Of a DNA stretch of 64,000 bases, positions 1 through 11,942 are shown piece by piece. A model generated the notes under the pieces. It was not told the DNA's origin and did not search any database. It saw nothing but the letters and a program-made list of their open reading frames with translations. The stretch is from NCBI RefSeq assembly GCF_003576645.1, contig NC_044922.1:16451839-16515838 (forward strand), read 5' to 3'. Position 1 is the first letter of the stretch, and every line of letters begins with the position of its first letter. Source of the DNA: Ipomoea triloba. Its lineage: Eukaryota > Streptophyta > Magnoliopsida > Solanales > Convolvulaceae. The position numbers and the translations under genes were made by a program.

Positions 1-537
1 ATTACCAATTGAGATGACTTTTTAAAGTTTACGGCTGGGAAAAGCGAGCTGGGAGTTTAAACAGCGAATAACAACAACGATGAAGAAGGGTGAGAGAGAG
101 AGAGCGAGACACAGATCTGTGTTAAGTATAAAAACAAAAATTAGGACATTCCGTAGAACCGACGTCGTATGTCTTTAATTTTAAAAAATATATATATTAG
201 ACATAAGACATCGGTTCTTCGAAGAACCGAAGCCTTAAGTCTTTAATTTTTTTTTTAATTAGGTCGACATAAGACGTCGTCGGTTCTTTGAATAACCGAC
301 ATTAAGTCTTTACATTTTTTTATAAAAATTTTATTTAGATCATATGACATTGGTTCTCCCGAGAACCGACGTCGTATGTATTAATATTTTAAAAAAATAT
401 TTATGACGTTGGTTTTTGCCCATAAACGATGTCATAAATAATATATATTATTTTAGCTTTATTTTATTGACATATAACATTGGTTTATCAAAAATCGACG
501 TTGATTGTGCGATGTAGTATCATTTTCTGTAGTAGTG
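1..537. mobile_element. Right end of a CACTA-type (En/Spm) DNA transposon
   Basis: The right end is TTTTCTGTAGTAGTG at 523-537, the reverse complement of the CACTACTACAGAAAA class of CACTA termini. Inside it, a subterminal motif (GGTTCT..GAACCGACGTCG, often followed by TATGTCTTTAAT) repeats in both orientations about every 50-80 bp from 145 to 505, as expected for transposase-binding subterminal repeats. The left end is outside the window and no transposase is seen. It is inserted in the X module next to ARGONAUTE-derived sequence. Confidence 0.8.
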
Positions 538-600
538 TGCACCTACCTAGTAAACACGTGCAACACACGCGCGTGTAGCGTGCATCCCACGTCATTCTAC
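538..600 (+). repeat. X module, truncated by the CACTA insertion
   Basis: Starts abruptly at ACCTACCTAGTAAACACGTG after the transposon end and continues through GTAGCGTGCATCCCACGT, matching the core of the X family described at 17645-17745. Confidence 0.75.
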
Positions 601-604
601 CCTA

Positions 605-1260
605 AAAGGACTTGTGGTCTAAACAGTAGACGATGTAATGTATCTAGAAGTTTTGTATACGTTTTTCCTTATGGTTGCAAAAAGTGTTAAATGCCTAAGA
701 TATGCAAGAAAATTGAGTGGAAGACAAGTTACTCAATTGCCAAGAGCAACATGCAAGCATCTTCTTAAGAGGGAGTCAATGGTGTGTAAGAATTATAGTT
801 TTTAATTAATTTCTAATTTTAATTTTGTATTGTTTCCCACATTAGACATGGATTGTATTCTTCTAGATACTTAAGAAGAATAGTTTTAGTGTATTACATG
901 ATAAATTAGTGACTAACGAATTTGGAATGTACTTAAAAGAAGTTACCGCTATTAAAGCTTGTGTCCTTCCACCTCCAAAGGTAAGTCCTACCTAGATTTA
1001 TGTTGGCTTTATAATTTAGACTATTAAACTAATTTTCGTATTTTTTTTTATGCATGAACAATACTACAATGTAATAGAGTTTTTTTTTTTTTGAGTACTA
1101 CTGACTCTGTTATAATGTAATAGAGTTAGTTGTATTAAAAAAAAAACTAATTTTCGTATTTCTTTCTTTTACTATACTAAAAGATCGATCATGAATTTTG
1201 ACACGAATGTCTAGTTGATCAATCTTAGAATTGACTAGTGGAACATGATAGGTATAGTTT
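605..1260 (+). pseudogene. Decayed AGO fragment: exons 8, 9 and 10 with introns
   Basis: Bases 625-785 match the end of intron 7 and exon 8 of AGO5 (AAGACAAGTTACTCAATTGC). Bases about 870-980 match exon 9, ending CTTCCACCTCCAAAG before a GT. Bases about 1185-1250 match exon 10 (GTGGAACATGATA). Introns are retained and the order is normal. Frameshifts and stops are present, for example in the exon 8 part, so it is not coding. Confidence 0.85.
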
Positions 1261-1332
1261 TGGTTATTGATATGCCTTTTTAAAGTGTATTTTCAATTCA
1301 TTGCCCCCGGCATGCCTCCCTCATCCTCCCTA

Positions 1333-1480
1333 ATGTAGGTGACCATTACTCATGAGATCACATCAATGAAAATTTAGTGAGTGATTGTGAACAAATTTAA
1401 TTTTTTACATATTACTAGTAATCTTACTAACAATATGCTTGCCTATGATGGAGGCATAAAATCTATTAGATCTATTTTCA
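1333..1480 (+). pseudogene. Decayed AGO exon 2 fragment
   Basis: Matches AGO5 29893-30040 from the acceptor (GTAGGTGACCATTACTC) through GCTTGCCTATGATGGAGGC. It lies downstream of exon 8-10 material, so gene order is scrambled. Confidence 0.85.
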
Positions 1481-1559
1481 AATTATTTTAAAACTACTCT
1501 ACATTTTATAAAATAATTAAATTAATCATATCAGCATGTTAAGGTGTAGTATTATTAAG

Positions 1560-1815
1560 AATAATAATGCTAGCCCTAAAAGGGTGGCCGCGTTAGTGGA
1601 CGAAACATGATTCCAATACCAGGATGGAGGTCTTTTTTTATTTTTATTTTTTTAATTCTTGATAGTGCCCTTTCAATTGAACCCATCACACTTGGTCTTT
1701 CCAATCTATGTCGTTTGTGGGATATTACACTTGAGCGGGACATACCAAAAAAAATAGGGTTACTTCTAAATTACGCATAAGTGTTGTTATATTATTGGTA
1801 TTTCACGCCACTTTT
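1560..1815 (+). repeat. Direct repeat shared with 10715-10960
   Basis: About 250 bp beginning near AATAATGCTAGCCC and including CCTTTCAATTGAACCCATCA closely matches 10715-10960. No coding or transposon signature was recognised. Confidence 0.75.
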
Positions 1816-1819
1816 TAAA

Positions 1820-2350
1820 AAGTCCTTTGGATATTGAAAATTATGTAAAGTTAACTAAGCACACGCCATTATAGTTTTCATGTAATGTGAAGTTTCTTAG
1901 TGGGGCCCATCCAAAATTGTACATTACAATAAATTTTTTATCGGTTGACATTTCAAAAACTATGTTAATGAATTCTCTAGGTCCCAACATTACAATTTAC
2001 AGGTAATAATCATTTTGTTCTATTGAAATTACATAAATCTAGCTAAGCAAATACCATTAGAGTCTTCACGTCATGTAATTATCATTCTAGTGGGGGCCAT
2101 ACAAAATTGTATTTTATAATAGTACTTTTGTTCGTTGAGGTTCCAAAGTCTACATTATCAAATTCTCAAAGTCTGACCCTAACAACTACTAATCCTTTGA
2201 ATATTGAAAATTATGTAATGCTAGATAAGCACACACCGTTACAGTTTTCATTTCATGTGATTGTCGTCCTAGTGGATCCCGTACAAAATTATATGTTACA
2301 ATAAAATTTTAAGTCCATTAACATTTCAAAGGCTACATTATCAAATTCTC
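1820..2350 (+). repeat. A-repeat run (about 190-bp degenerate units)
   Basis: First run of the left-flank repeat family. A typical unit reads TTTCAAAGGCTACGTTATCA, then AATTCTC.AGGTCCCACC, AATCCTTTGGATATTGAAAA, AAGCACACACC.TTACAGTTT and CCATACAAAATTGTACGTTA before restarting. Open frames of 60-90 codons inside units are by-products: they differ between units and lack any recognised domain. Confidence 0.8.
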
Positions 2351-2389
2351 TGAGTTTTAAAAAAGGGAGAGAGATCAAGTGATTGTCTG

Positions 2390-2760
2390 CTGGTGACCAC
2401 TTTCACCTGCCTAGATGTGGACAACGGGTGGGCTTGGACCAACCCAATCCGACTCACTATTGGCGCGTTTATTTTTATTTTTTTAATACGAATTGACCCG
2501 GTTCGCTTAAATTTTGATATGGACTAGGCCCGATTTGAAAAATAAAAAATAAAGTTTGGCCGAATTCATTGCACTTAAAAAATAGAAAAATTATTAAAAT
2601 TTACATATCAACTCATTCAAGTTATATTTTCTTTACAAATTAGCCTTAGAGTTAACATATTTATTTTCAACTATTTAACTTAAGAATTATTACAAGAAAA
2701 TTAAGAAATTAATAATCAATAATGTACGGACATTAATAAGAATAAGTTTACAAATTGCGA
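2390..2760. other. Intergenic segment, paired with 16590-16975
   Basis: AT-rich sequence with a short GACCCGGTTCG-type block seen in some plant hAT-like elements. The matching copy at 16590-16975 is nearly collinear. No gene seen. Confidence 0.5.
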
Positions 2761-2779
2761 CTAATAATTACTATATATG

Positions 2780-3008
2780 CTGAGAAATGTCTCTCAGTGC
2801 TGTCAACCTAGATAAGCAACTAAGGTTAATATCAATTTTGAGGTATTCAAAATCACTTCTACTTACTATATAGAATAAGCTTGTGTATGTAGGTGACCAT
2901 TATTTCTGAGATCACATCAAAGAAAATCGAGTGGGTGATTATGAACAATTTACTTACAAATTACTAGCAATCTTACTTAGGCAACCAAATGCCTGCCTAT
3001 GATGGAGG
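2780..3008 (+). pseudogene. Decayed AGO fragment: exon 13 joined to exon 2
   Basis: Bases about 2785-2850 match AGO5 exon 13 (TGTCTCTCAGTGCTGTCAAC, encoding the SQCCQPRQ region). Bases about 2889-3008 match exon 2 up to CTATGATGGAGG. A PIWI-side exon thus precedes an N-domain exon, as at 16975-17330. Confidence 0.85.
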
Positions 3009-3009
3009 T

Positions 3010-3110
3010 GATTGTAGCTGATCACCGCTTTCACCTACCTAGTAAACATGTGCTATGCACGTATCCATCGGGCAGGTAGCGTGCACCCCACGTGCTCATC
3101 ATCATTCTTC
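3010..3110 (+). repeat. X module
   Basis: Follows the exon 2 fragment; core ACCTACCTAGTAAACATGTG through GGGCAGGTAGCGTGCACCCC. Confidence 0.8.
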
Positions 3111-3229
3111 TTTTTTTTTTTTTTTCTCCAAAGACACCTCCCAAAAAAATAGCAATCAAATGGCAATTTTTAGCATTTGGAGCAATGGAATGCTCCCATA
3201 TTATCAAATGTTCAAGGTCCCACCATGAC

Positions 3230-3960
3230 AATTGACAACTAATAATCATTTTGTTGTATTAAAAATTATGTAAATATAACAAAGCACACATCGTTACAAT
3301 TTTTAAAACTTTTGTCTGTTGAGGTTTCAAAATGCTAAGTTATCGAATTCTCAAGGTTTGACCATCCATGACATCTAACAATCCTTTGGATATTGAAATT
3401 TTTGTAAATTTGAACACACAGTATTACAATTTTCCTGTTATGTGATTGTTGTTCTAGTGGGACTTATACGAAATTGTACGTTACAATAAAACTTTTGTTA
3501 TGTTGAAAATTAGTTAAATCCAATTTAGCACACACGGTTACAATTTTTAAGTATTATGATTGTTGTTCTAGTGTGACCCTAGAAAATTGTATGTTACAAT
3601 ACAACTTTTGTCTGTTGAGGTTCCAAAGGCAACACTATCAAATTTCAAGGTCACATATTGATAGCTATCAACCTTTGGATATTGAAAATTATGTCAATCC
3701 AACTATGCATATAGCCTTACAGTTTTTGAGTAATCTCATTTTCATTCTAGTGGGGTCCATAAAATTGTACATTACAATAAAAAAAAATTATCCATTGAGG
3801 TTCAAAAGGTTACATTATTATCCAAATTCTTAAAGTCCCACAATGACAGCTAACAATCCGTTGAGTTTTTAAAATTACATAAATCCAACTAAGCACACAT
3901 CATTACAATTTTTGTGTATTGTGATTGGTATTCTAAGTAAGCGCCACTTCACATAATTAT
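3230..3960 (+). repeat. A-repeat run
   Basis: Four to five degenerate units. Collinear with 17870-18680. Confidence 0.75.
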
Positions 3961-4530
3961 TTTATACCTGTTATTCAACAATCATAATTTTTAGAACGGT
4001 TACAACTTAGGATCTAAAATGAATTCGACCTATTAATATTAAGATGTCATGTTTTAAATAAAAATTAATATAAAATGCATTGAATCTATTTTCAAATTAT
4101 TTTTAAATTGCAATACATTTTGTAGATGAAATAAATTAATCATTTTAAACGTATTCAAAAAAAAATTAATCATTTTAAACAGTAGACAAAATTTGCATCA
4201 CAAATAATTGTGGTCTAAATTTATTCTTTAGTTATAACAAGGGCTAAAAGAGACATTTCTTATTTACTATAATTTCTTTTTAATTGTTTGATAATGGTAC
4301 GAAGTAAAGATTTCAATAAAAATCAATTGAATAATAATTATATCAAAAAAACAAATATCAAAAGACAAATTCAAGAGAAATGTAATAAGACTAAATGGCA
4401 ATTATAAACACTTGAAATTCTTTCAACGATTCATTAGTAATTAAATATTACTGTATTAACTTGGAGGGTGTGGTGGAGTGAAAGGGACTCATTCATCTTT
4501 AAATCTCTAGCCTAACTGACCCAAAAAAAG
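3960..4530. other. AT-rich border block of an A-repeat run
   Basis: Contains AACAAGGGCTAAAAG followed by AGACATTT and an AT-rich tail. The same block recurs near 7110, 8260, 15600, 18955, 27145 and 28310, and in inverse orientation near 9030. It marks the edges of A-repeat runs. No gene seen. Confidence 0.55.
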
Positions 4531-5828
4531 TAATTTTTGTTCGTTGATGTTTCAAATGCAACGTGAGCAAATTAATTATCTAGGTCCCACCATGACAATT
4601 GACAATTGACAACTAATAATCGTTTCATTATTTTGAAAATTATTGAAATCCAGCTAAACACTCACTGTAACCGTAGTTTTCATATCATTTAATTGTCATT
4701 CTAATTGGGCCCATACAAAATTATTCCTTAGAATATTACTTTTGTCCGTTGAGATTTCAAATGCTACGTTATCAAAGAATTCCGACTATGACTGCGAAAA
4801 ATCCTTTGGATATTGAAATTTATATAAAGCCAGATAAACACTACACATCATATCATTATAATTTTCATGTCATGTAATTGTTGTCTTATTGGGGCCCATA
4901 CAAAATTGTACATTCAAATTCTCTAGATTTCACCATGACAATTGATGATAGCTAGTAATCTTTTTGTTGTATTAAAAAAAATACTTAAATCCAACGAAGC
5001 GCACACTTTTACAACTTTCGAGTCATTTAATTGTCGTTTAACTGGGGTCCATACAAAATTGTACATTAGAATAATACTTTTGTCTATTGAGGCTTCAAAG
5101 GCTACGTTATCGATCAAATTCTAATTCTAATTTATGTAAAACCAACTAAGCACACACCATTACAGTGTTCGTGTAATGTGAACGTTGTCCTAGAGGAGCC
5201 CGTACAAAATTGTACATTACCAACATTTTTTTTATCCGTTATTTCAAAAGCTGGTTAACGAATTCTCTAGATCCCACCATTACAATTGACTTATAATAAT
5301 CATTTTGTTGTACTTGAAATTACATAAATCCAGCAATGCACATACCATTACAGTTTTCGAGTCAGGTAATTTTCATTCTAGTGGAGTCCATACAAAATTT
5401 GAAAATTATTGTTATAATAATACATGCCAAAAAAGCGCACACCATTACAGTTTTGGTGACATGTGATTGTCGTCCGAATGGGACCTGTACAAAATTGGAT
5501 GTTGCCATAAAATTTTAGTTCATTGGCATTTCAAAAGCTATGTTATCAAATTCTCTAGGTCTCACTATTACAATTGACAAATAATAATCATTTTGTTGTA
5601 TTGAAAATTACTTAATTCCTACTAAAGAACTACCATTACAGTTTTTGAGTCATTTAATTGTCGTTCTAGTGGGCCCATACAAAATTTTACATTATGATAA
5701 AATTTTTGGTTGCTGGCGTTTCAAAGGCTACGTTATGAAATATTATGACAATTGACAACTAATAATCATTTTATTATTTTGAAAATTGAATTGCTTAAAT
5801 CCAACTAAGCACCTACTATTAGTTTTCC

Positions 5829-5872
<44 letters not shown>

Positions 5873-6850
5873 ACCCTATTACTATTTTAAATTTAGTTAA
5901 TTATCGTTCTAGTGGGCCCATACATACTTAGCTTGTACGTTACAATATAATACTATTTTTGTCCGTTGAAATTCAAAAGGCTACGTTATCAAATTCTCAA
6001 GGTCTCACCATGACAGCTAACAATCCTTTTTTTTTTTTCGAAAGCAGCTAACAATCCTTTGTATATTGAAAATTATGTAAAGCCAACTAAGCACACACAA
6101 CTACAATTTTCATGTTATGTGATTGTCATCCTACTAGTGCCCATACAAAACTGTGCGTTACAATAAAATATTTGTCCTTTGATGTTTCGAAGGTTACGTA
6201 ATCAAATTCTCGAGGTCCTACTATGACAGTTGACAACTAATAATCATTTTGTTGTTTTAAAAATTACTTAAATCTAGCTAAGCACCAACCGTACCATTCT
6301 TGAGACATTTAATTCCCACTCTAGTGTCACGTATCCATACAAAATTGTACGTTACAATAAAAAAAAATTCCATTAAAGTTTCAAAGCCAACGGTATCAAA
6401 TTCTCATGGTCTCACCACCACAATTGACACCTAATAGTCATTTTGTTATATTAAAAATTATTTAAATCCAATTAAGCACAAACCGTTACAATTTTTTAGT
6501 CTTGTAATTGTCGTTCTAATGGAACCCATAGAATATGTGTTACAATAGAACTTTTGTCTGTTGAGGTTATAACGGCGACATTATCAAATTCTCAAGGTCC
6601 CACATTGACAGCTAACAATCCTTTGAATATTGAAAATTACGTAAATCGAGCTAGGTACACACTGTTACAATTTTCGAGTAATATGATTGTCGTTCTAGTC
6701 GGCCTATAAAAATTTATACTTACAATATAACTTTTTGTCCATTGAAATTCCAGATGTTACATTATCAAATTCTCAAGGTCACACCATAACAACTAATAAT
6801 CCTTTGGATATTAAAAATTACATAAATTGATTGTCGTACCACTTCACGTA
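4530..6850 (+). repeat. Longest A-repeat run, with an internal poly(A) tract
   Basis: About 11-12 degenerate 190-bp units, interrupted at 5827-5868 by a homopolymer A tract of about 40 bp. From about 5930 the run is collinear with 26010-26900. Confidence 0.75.
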
Positions 6851-8440
6851 TTTATCTTTATTGTCCATTATTCTAGAATCATAATTTTCGGAATACAGTT
6901 ACAACTTAATATCTAAAACAAATTATGGCTATGAAAATTAAAATAACATTTTTTAAATAAAATTAATATAAAATGCATTCAATCGATTTTCAAATTATTT
7001 TTAAATGCTCTACATTCTGTAGATGAAATAAATTAATCACTTTAACCGAGAAATTAAAGCTATATCGCAAATAATTGATGAACTAAATTTATTCTTTGAT
7101 TATAACAAGGGCTAAAAGTGACATTTTTTTTATTACCGTAACTAAAGGTTATGCATAAGTCCAACTTAATTAGGAACTAATATAATTTCATCTTAAATTT
7201 ATGCATTGTTAAAGGCAAAATAAAAAAAATATTGCATAATTTAAAACAAAATATTAGGCTTAGGACAAATATGCATAAAATTAAACATTAAACTCATATA
7301 GTCCAAACAAATTGCATTACCTAAAACAATTTTTAATATGAACTTTCAAAGTATAAAATTAATATTCAAACACTAATGAGTCCAAACCAAAAGTGACCTA
7401 GCATTTTGAATAATGATATAATGAATATATACTTTGAAAATTTCAAACTGTAAGCCCATGATAAAATGTTTTAATGCATAAAAATCAAATTTACGAGAAA
7501 TAAACTGAATTTACAAATTTTAACAATATCAAACCAAAAGGATATGTTGTCATTTGTAAATCAAAATCTCACAATCCCTAATTGCATAATTAAACCTAAT
7601 ATTATGCACTTAATGTGATCAAATGCATGTATCAACCCAAAGAGTATGAATTATACATAACCAAATATGGACAATAACATTAATCATAATTCAAAGACTA
7701 AATGAATTATGTAATAAATGTACAATAATGGCAATAGTTAGTTGCCAAAAAAATTCATATATGAAGAATTGCCACATAAGCATAATTAGAAACAATTCAG
7801 AATTCATAAATAAAATCATTTTAATAATGCTAACATCAAAGTATTAATAGTAATAAGTAACTTTATAATCACAATTAACATTTTTTTTAGAAATGCCATT
7901 AACATTTAATAATAACAACCAAAATATGGTAATACACCTTCTTTAACGTTTCCATTTTACTTAAAGAAATAAAATGCGGCAATTACAATTTATAACAGTT
8001 AACTATAATTGTAGCACTAATTACAAAAAATAATGATAAAAAAAAAACTTAATGACTTACCTTAAGATCTAAAACAAATTAGGGCTATGAAAATTAAAAT
8101 AACATTTTTTTAATAAAATTAATATAAAATGCCATTCGATTTTCAAATTATTTTTAAATTACTCTACATTCTGTAGACGAAATAAATTAATCACTTTAAC
8201 CGAGAAATTAAATATATATCGCAAATATTGATGGCTAAATTTATTCTTTGATTATAACAAGGACTAAAAGTGACATTTTTATTTACTATAATTATTTTAT
8301 AATTGTTTGATTTTGGTACAAATTAAAAAAAAAAAGATTTCAATAAAAAAATCAATTGAATAATAATTATATATAAAAATACATATTACAATAATAATTA
8401 ATCAATTGAAGGATAATGATTGAAATGAAATATAAAGTGG
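6850..8440. other. AT-rich upstream segment duplicated in front of AGO5
   Basis: No gene seen. Collinear and highly similar to about 26890-28560; for example, AACTAAAGGTTATGCATAAG occurs in both. It therefore corresponds to the distal upstream region of AGO5. Confidence 0.65.
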
Positions 8441-8800
8441 AGAGCAATCTGGTCCAAGGAACTGCCACGCCTACGCCCCTCTCACTCTATATGCAGTATG
8501 CACGTCATCTCGCAGGGTACGTTCGCATTCTTAACGTTGTCTCTGCCTATAAATACTGAGTGGTTGATGACAGTAGTCCTCACGATTTCTGCGCTTCTAT
8601 ACATTCCCTTTTCCGGATAATTCTCCTCTTTCGTGTTGTTGGCCGATTACTACTATCTTATTATGCTGCTTCTACTATCTTTAGGTTTTAGAATACTATA
8701 AATAATATATACTCTATTCTGGAAAAAAATAATGTGCTTTGTTAATGTCTGAATCCGATTGACTTAAGTGCATCAATTTTCATTTTGTTTGATAGCACAA
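8440..8800 (+). pseudogene. Copy of AGO5 promoter, leader and intron 1, lacking exon 1
   Basis: Bases 8445-8630 match AGO5 28805-28998, including CACGTCATCTCGCAGGGTAC, the TATAAATA box and the leader. About 15 bp of unrelated sequence follows, then 8648-8790 matches AGO5 intron 1 from GATTACTACTATCTTATTAT. The whole of exon 1 (453 nt in the gene) is absent. The promoter copy may still be active but would drive a non-coding transcript. Confidence 0.9.
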
Positions 8801-8849
8801 GACTTTTCAAGATTTGAGAGAAGAGAGAGATAAAGTGATTATATTGCTA

Positions 8850-8945
8850 ACTCATGATGGCGATATGATCCACCAACCTAGCAAGAACGTGCAGCGCACG
8901 CACGAGTTGAGTGCACCACACACACTTATCATTCAGCCATAAGGG
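8850..8945 (+). repeat. X module
   Basis: Diverged copy with core CCTAGCAAGAACGTGCAGCG. Here X follows AGO intron 1 sequence directly. Confidence 0.7.
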
Positions 8946-8979
8946 TAATATGTAATGTATCTTGAATTGTTGAAATCTT

Positions 8980-10110
8980 TTTTAATTTGTACCAAAATTA
9001 AACAATTAAAAAATAATTTTAGTAAATAAAAAATGTCACTTTTAGCCCTTCTTGTAATCAAAGAATAAATTTAGTCCATCAATTATTTGGATACAAATTT
9101 AGTCTATCAGTTAAAGTGATTAATTTATTTCGTCTATAAAATGTAGAGCAATTTAAAAATAATTTAAAAATCGTTTGAGTGCATTTTATATTAATTTTAT
9201 TAAAACTGATATTTTAATTTTCATAGCCCTAAAGCTAGGTTGTAACCATTTCGAAAATTATGATTTTAGAGGAATAGACAATGAAGATAATTACGTGAAG
9301 TGGTCCCACTAAAATGGTAATCGATTTACGTAATTCTCAATATCCAAATGATTGTTAGTTGTCTGGGTGGGTCCTTCAAAATTTGATACTGTAGCAGTTG
9401 GAACCTCAACGAACAAAAAGTTCTATTGTAACGTATAAATTGATACTGCTAAAGAAGCTGTTTGGTAAACAACGGTTTGGAGCCAAACTGTGGCTTCAAA
9501 CCGTTGATTTTAGAAACGCTACAAAAGGCAATGTTTCTATTTAGCATTTTGGTGATTTGCCCAACACGCCCTTAATCCATTAATTAAAAAATTCGTTGTT
9601 TAAAAAGACAAGCCTGAGGCTTCTCTTTTCCTGCCCATACGATGTGGGAATTGGATGGGCAGGGATGAATAACGGGGCGTTGAGCATCCTTTTAAAATAA
9701 AAACTACTACTAGGCGAATATGTAAAGGATTTTTAGCTATCAAGGTGGGACCTTGAGAATTTGATAATATAGCCTTTAGAACCTCAAAAAAAAAAAAATT
9801 CTATTGTAACACATTTTTATGGGCCCCACTAGAATGACAATTACAAGATTCAAAAATTGTAACAGTTTGTGCTTAATCAGGTTTAAGTAATTTTCAATAT
9901 AACAAAATGATTATTTCCTATCAATTGTCGTGGTGGGACCATGAGAATTTGATAGCGTGTGCTTTGAAACATCAACGGACAAAAGTTTTATTGTAACATA
10001 CAATTTTGTATGGGCCCCACTAGAACGACAATTAAATGACTCAAAAACAATAATAGCAGTTGTTTAACTAGCTAGATTTAAGTAATTTTCAATATACCTA
10101 TAAAAGTGTC
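8980..10110 (-). repeat. Inverted A-repeat segment with its AT-rich border
   Basis: The border block and A-repeat units appear in reverse complement (for example, TTTATTGTAACATACAATTT followed by GTATGGGCCCC near 9990). Units at about 9300-9440 and 9740-10110 flank an unrelated insert at 9445-9735. This is the only clearly inverted A-repeat segment in the left flank. Confidence 0.75.
9445..9735. mobile_element. Possible small DNA-transposon insert
   Basis: Interrupts an inverted A-repeat unit. It begins near AGAAGCTGTTTGGTAAACAA, a motif common in hAT/Harbinger MITEs. No matching right terminus or target duplication could be fixed. Confidence 0.35.
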
Positions 10111-10111
10111 A

Positions 10112-10470
10112 AAGGGAAAAAGATATACAAGAAAATTGAATGGAAGACAAGTAACTCAATTACACAGTGAAGCATGCAAACATCTATAAGAAAAAATTAA
10201 GGTCATTAGAACAAAAATATCAAGTTTTAATTATTTAATTGAATAAATTTTTTATTTTTTTGATAGCATAAGACTTTTCAAGATTTGAGAGAAAAGAGAG
10301 ATGAAGTGATTGCTAACTCATGATGATGATATCGTCCACCAGCCTAGCAAGAACGTGCAGCGCACGCGCGAGTTGTGTGCACCATACACACTTATCATTA
10401 AGCTATAAAGGGAGGATGTAATGTATCATGAAGTATTGCATACCTTCTGCCTTAGGTTTGCAAAATTGTC
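10112..10470 (+). pseudogene. Decayed AGO exon 8 fragments around an X module
   Basis: Bases 10120-10200 resemble exon 8 (AAGACAAGTAACTCAATTAC, GCATGCAAACATC). Bases 10310-10415 are an X module. Bases 10415-10465 match the end of intron 7 and the start of exon 8 (GTATCATGAAG, TTTGCAAAATTGT). Confidence 0.75.
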
Positions 10471-10965
10471 CACGGCCAAAGTAATTAATTTATTTGGATA
10501 CAAATTTAGTCTATCAGTTAAAGTGATTAATTTATTTCGTCTACAAAATGTAGAGTAATTTAAAAATAATTTGAAAACCGTTTTGAGTGTATTATATTAA
10601 TTTTATTAAAAATGATATTTTAATTTTCATAGCCCTAAAAGTTGTAACCATTTTGGAAATTATAAAAGAATTAAATTAATCATATCATCAGCATGTTAAG
10701 TTGTAGTATCATTAAGAATAATAATGCTAGCTCTAAAAGGGTGGCCGTGTTAGTGGATGGAATATGATTTCAATACCAGAAGGTCATTTTTTTTTATTCT
10801 TGATAGTGCCCTTTCAATTGAACCCATCACACTTTGTCTTTCCAGTCTATGTCGTGTGTGGGATATTACACTTGAGCAGGACATACCAAAAGGAATCGGT
10901 TACTTTTAAAATTAAGCATAAGTGCTGTAATATTTTTTTGTATCTCACACCACTTTTTAAAAAGT
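10470..10965. other. Non-coding block including the 250-bp repeat shared with 1560-1815
   Basis: AT-rich border sequence (10480-10680) precedes a second copy of the 1560-1815 repeat (10715-10960). No gene seen. Confidence 0.6.
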
Positions 10966-10969
10966 AATC

Positions 10970-11460
10970 TCATTGTTTAAGATAATTTTTGTGAACTAAT
11001 TGTTTCTTAAAATTATATTTTAACTTTGATTTTTCTAAAATTATATTTTGACTTTGATTTTCAATTGGATTAGGTCGTACCCTATACCATTGTGGAGTAG
11101 TATTAATTGATGGTAACCATGAATTATAATTATAATTATAATTATAAAAATTCAAAACTATAGAGTACAATGAATTAAAATTGTTATTTGTTGAGGCCCA
11201 ACAACCATTCAACTGTATGGTCTCATCGCATGATTGACGATTACGTGAAGGATATGTGGTACAATGTCGATGTTTCTGCATGCATGTGTCTTATTAAAAT
11301 CTTCTATAAAAGGTCCATTAAATGCACTGCTGCATTGATATGATTGCCGATTATGTAAAGGGCACGTGGGTACAATACCCAGAGGCACCTGCATGTGTCT
11401 TAAGATTTTCTTAATTTTGTAAACTTTTCTGTAATTAATTGAACTGCCTATGTGATTTAA
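10970..11460. other. Intergenic sequence with a short tandem duplication
   Basis: An ATAATT microsatellite lies at about 11126-11150. Two diverged units of about 110 bp, at roughly 11225-11290 and 11338-11402, share CGATTA.GT.AAGG and GCATGTGTCTTA. Nothing recognised. Confidence 0.4.
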
Positions 11461-11499
11461 TGTAAGACTTTTCTTGATTTTAGGGAAAGGATAAATGAA

Positions 11500-11625
11500 G
11501 TGATTGTCAACTTGTGATGGCGATCACTTCCACCAACATAGCAAGCGCGTGCAATGCACGTGCAAGTAGCGTCCACCCCATGCACTTATCGTTTGGCCAT
11601 AAGGGGACAGGTGATCCTGATGGTG
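11500..11625 (+). repeat. X module
   Basis: Core AGCAAGCGCGTGCAATGCAC; immediately followed by AGO intron 7 and exon 8 sequence. Confidence 0.7.
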
Positions 11626-11629
11626 GAGG

Positions 11630-11765
11630 ATGTATTGTATCATGAAGTTTTGCATACCTTTCGTCTTAAATTTGCAAAATTTTTAAGGGCCAAAGATATA
11701 CAAGAAATTGAATGAAAGACATGTAACACAATTGCTGAGCGGGAGGCAATGATCAAAGGTATAAA
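11630..11765 (+). pseudogene. Decayed AGO exon 8 fragment
   Basis: Runs from GTATTGTATCATGAAGTTTT through AAGATATACAAGAAATTGAA to GATCAAAGGTATAA. This paralogue has a GT at the exon 8 donor position where the intact gene has GC. Confidence 0.8.
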
Positions 11766-11847
11766 ATTAGTAGTTTTTACTCTTTTTCCTTAACTAAGTT
11801 TTTTTCACGAGATTTTCTTAGTATAAAGTTTTTTAATGACGCACTCA

Positions 11848-11879
11848 ATACAATATATATATATATATACATATATATG

Positions 11880-11937
<58 letters not shown>

Positions 11938-11942
11938 TATAT
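11848..11942. repeat. AT/GTAT microsatellite
   Basis: Mixed (AT)n and GTATAT repeats. Confidence 0.9.

Noticed and set aside
2107..2304. 60-90 codon frames in A-repeat units (also 3573, 16301, 19377)
   Set aside because: Noncoding repeat units; frames are not maintained between units and have no known domain.
11205..11400. Possible tRNA or small structured RNA near GGGCACGTGGGTACAATACC
   Set aside because: No cloverleaf could be built by eye; better explained as a short tandem duplication.
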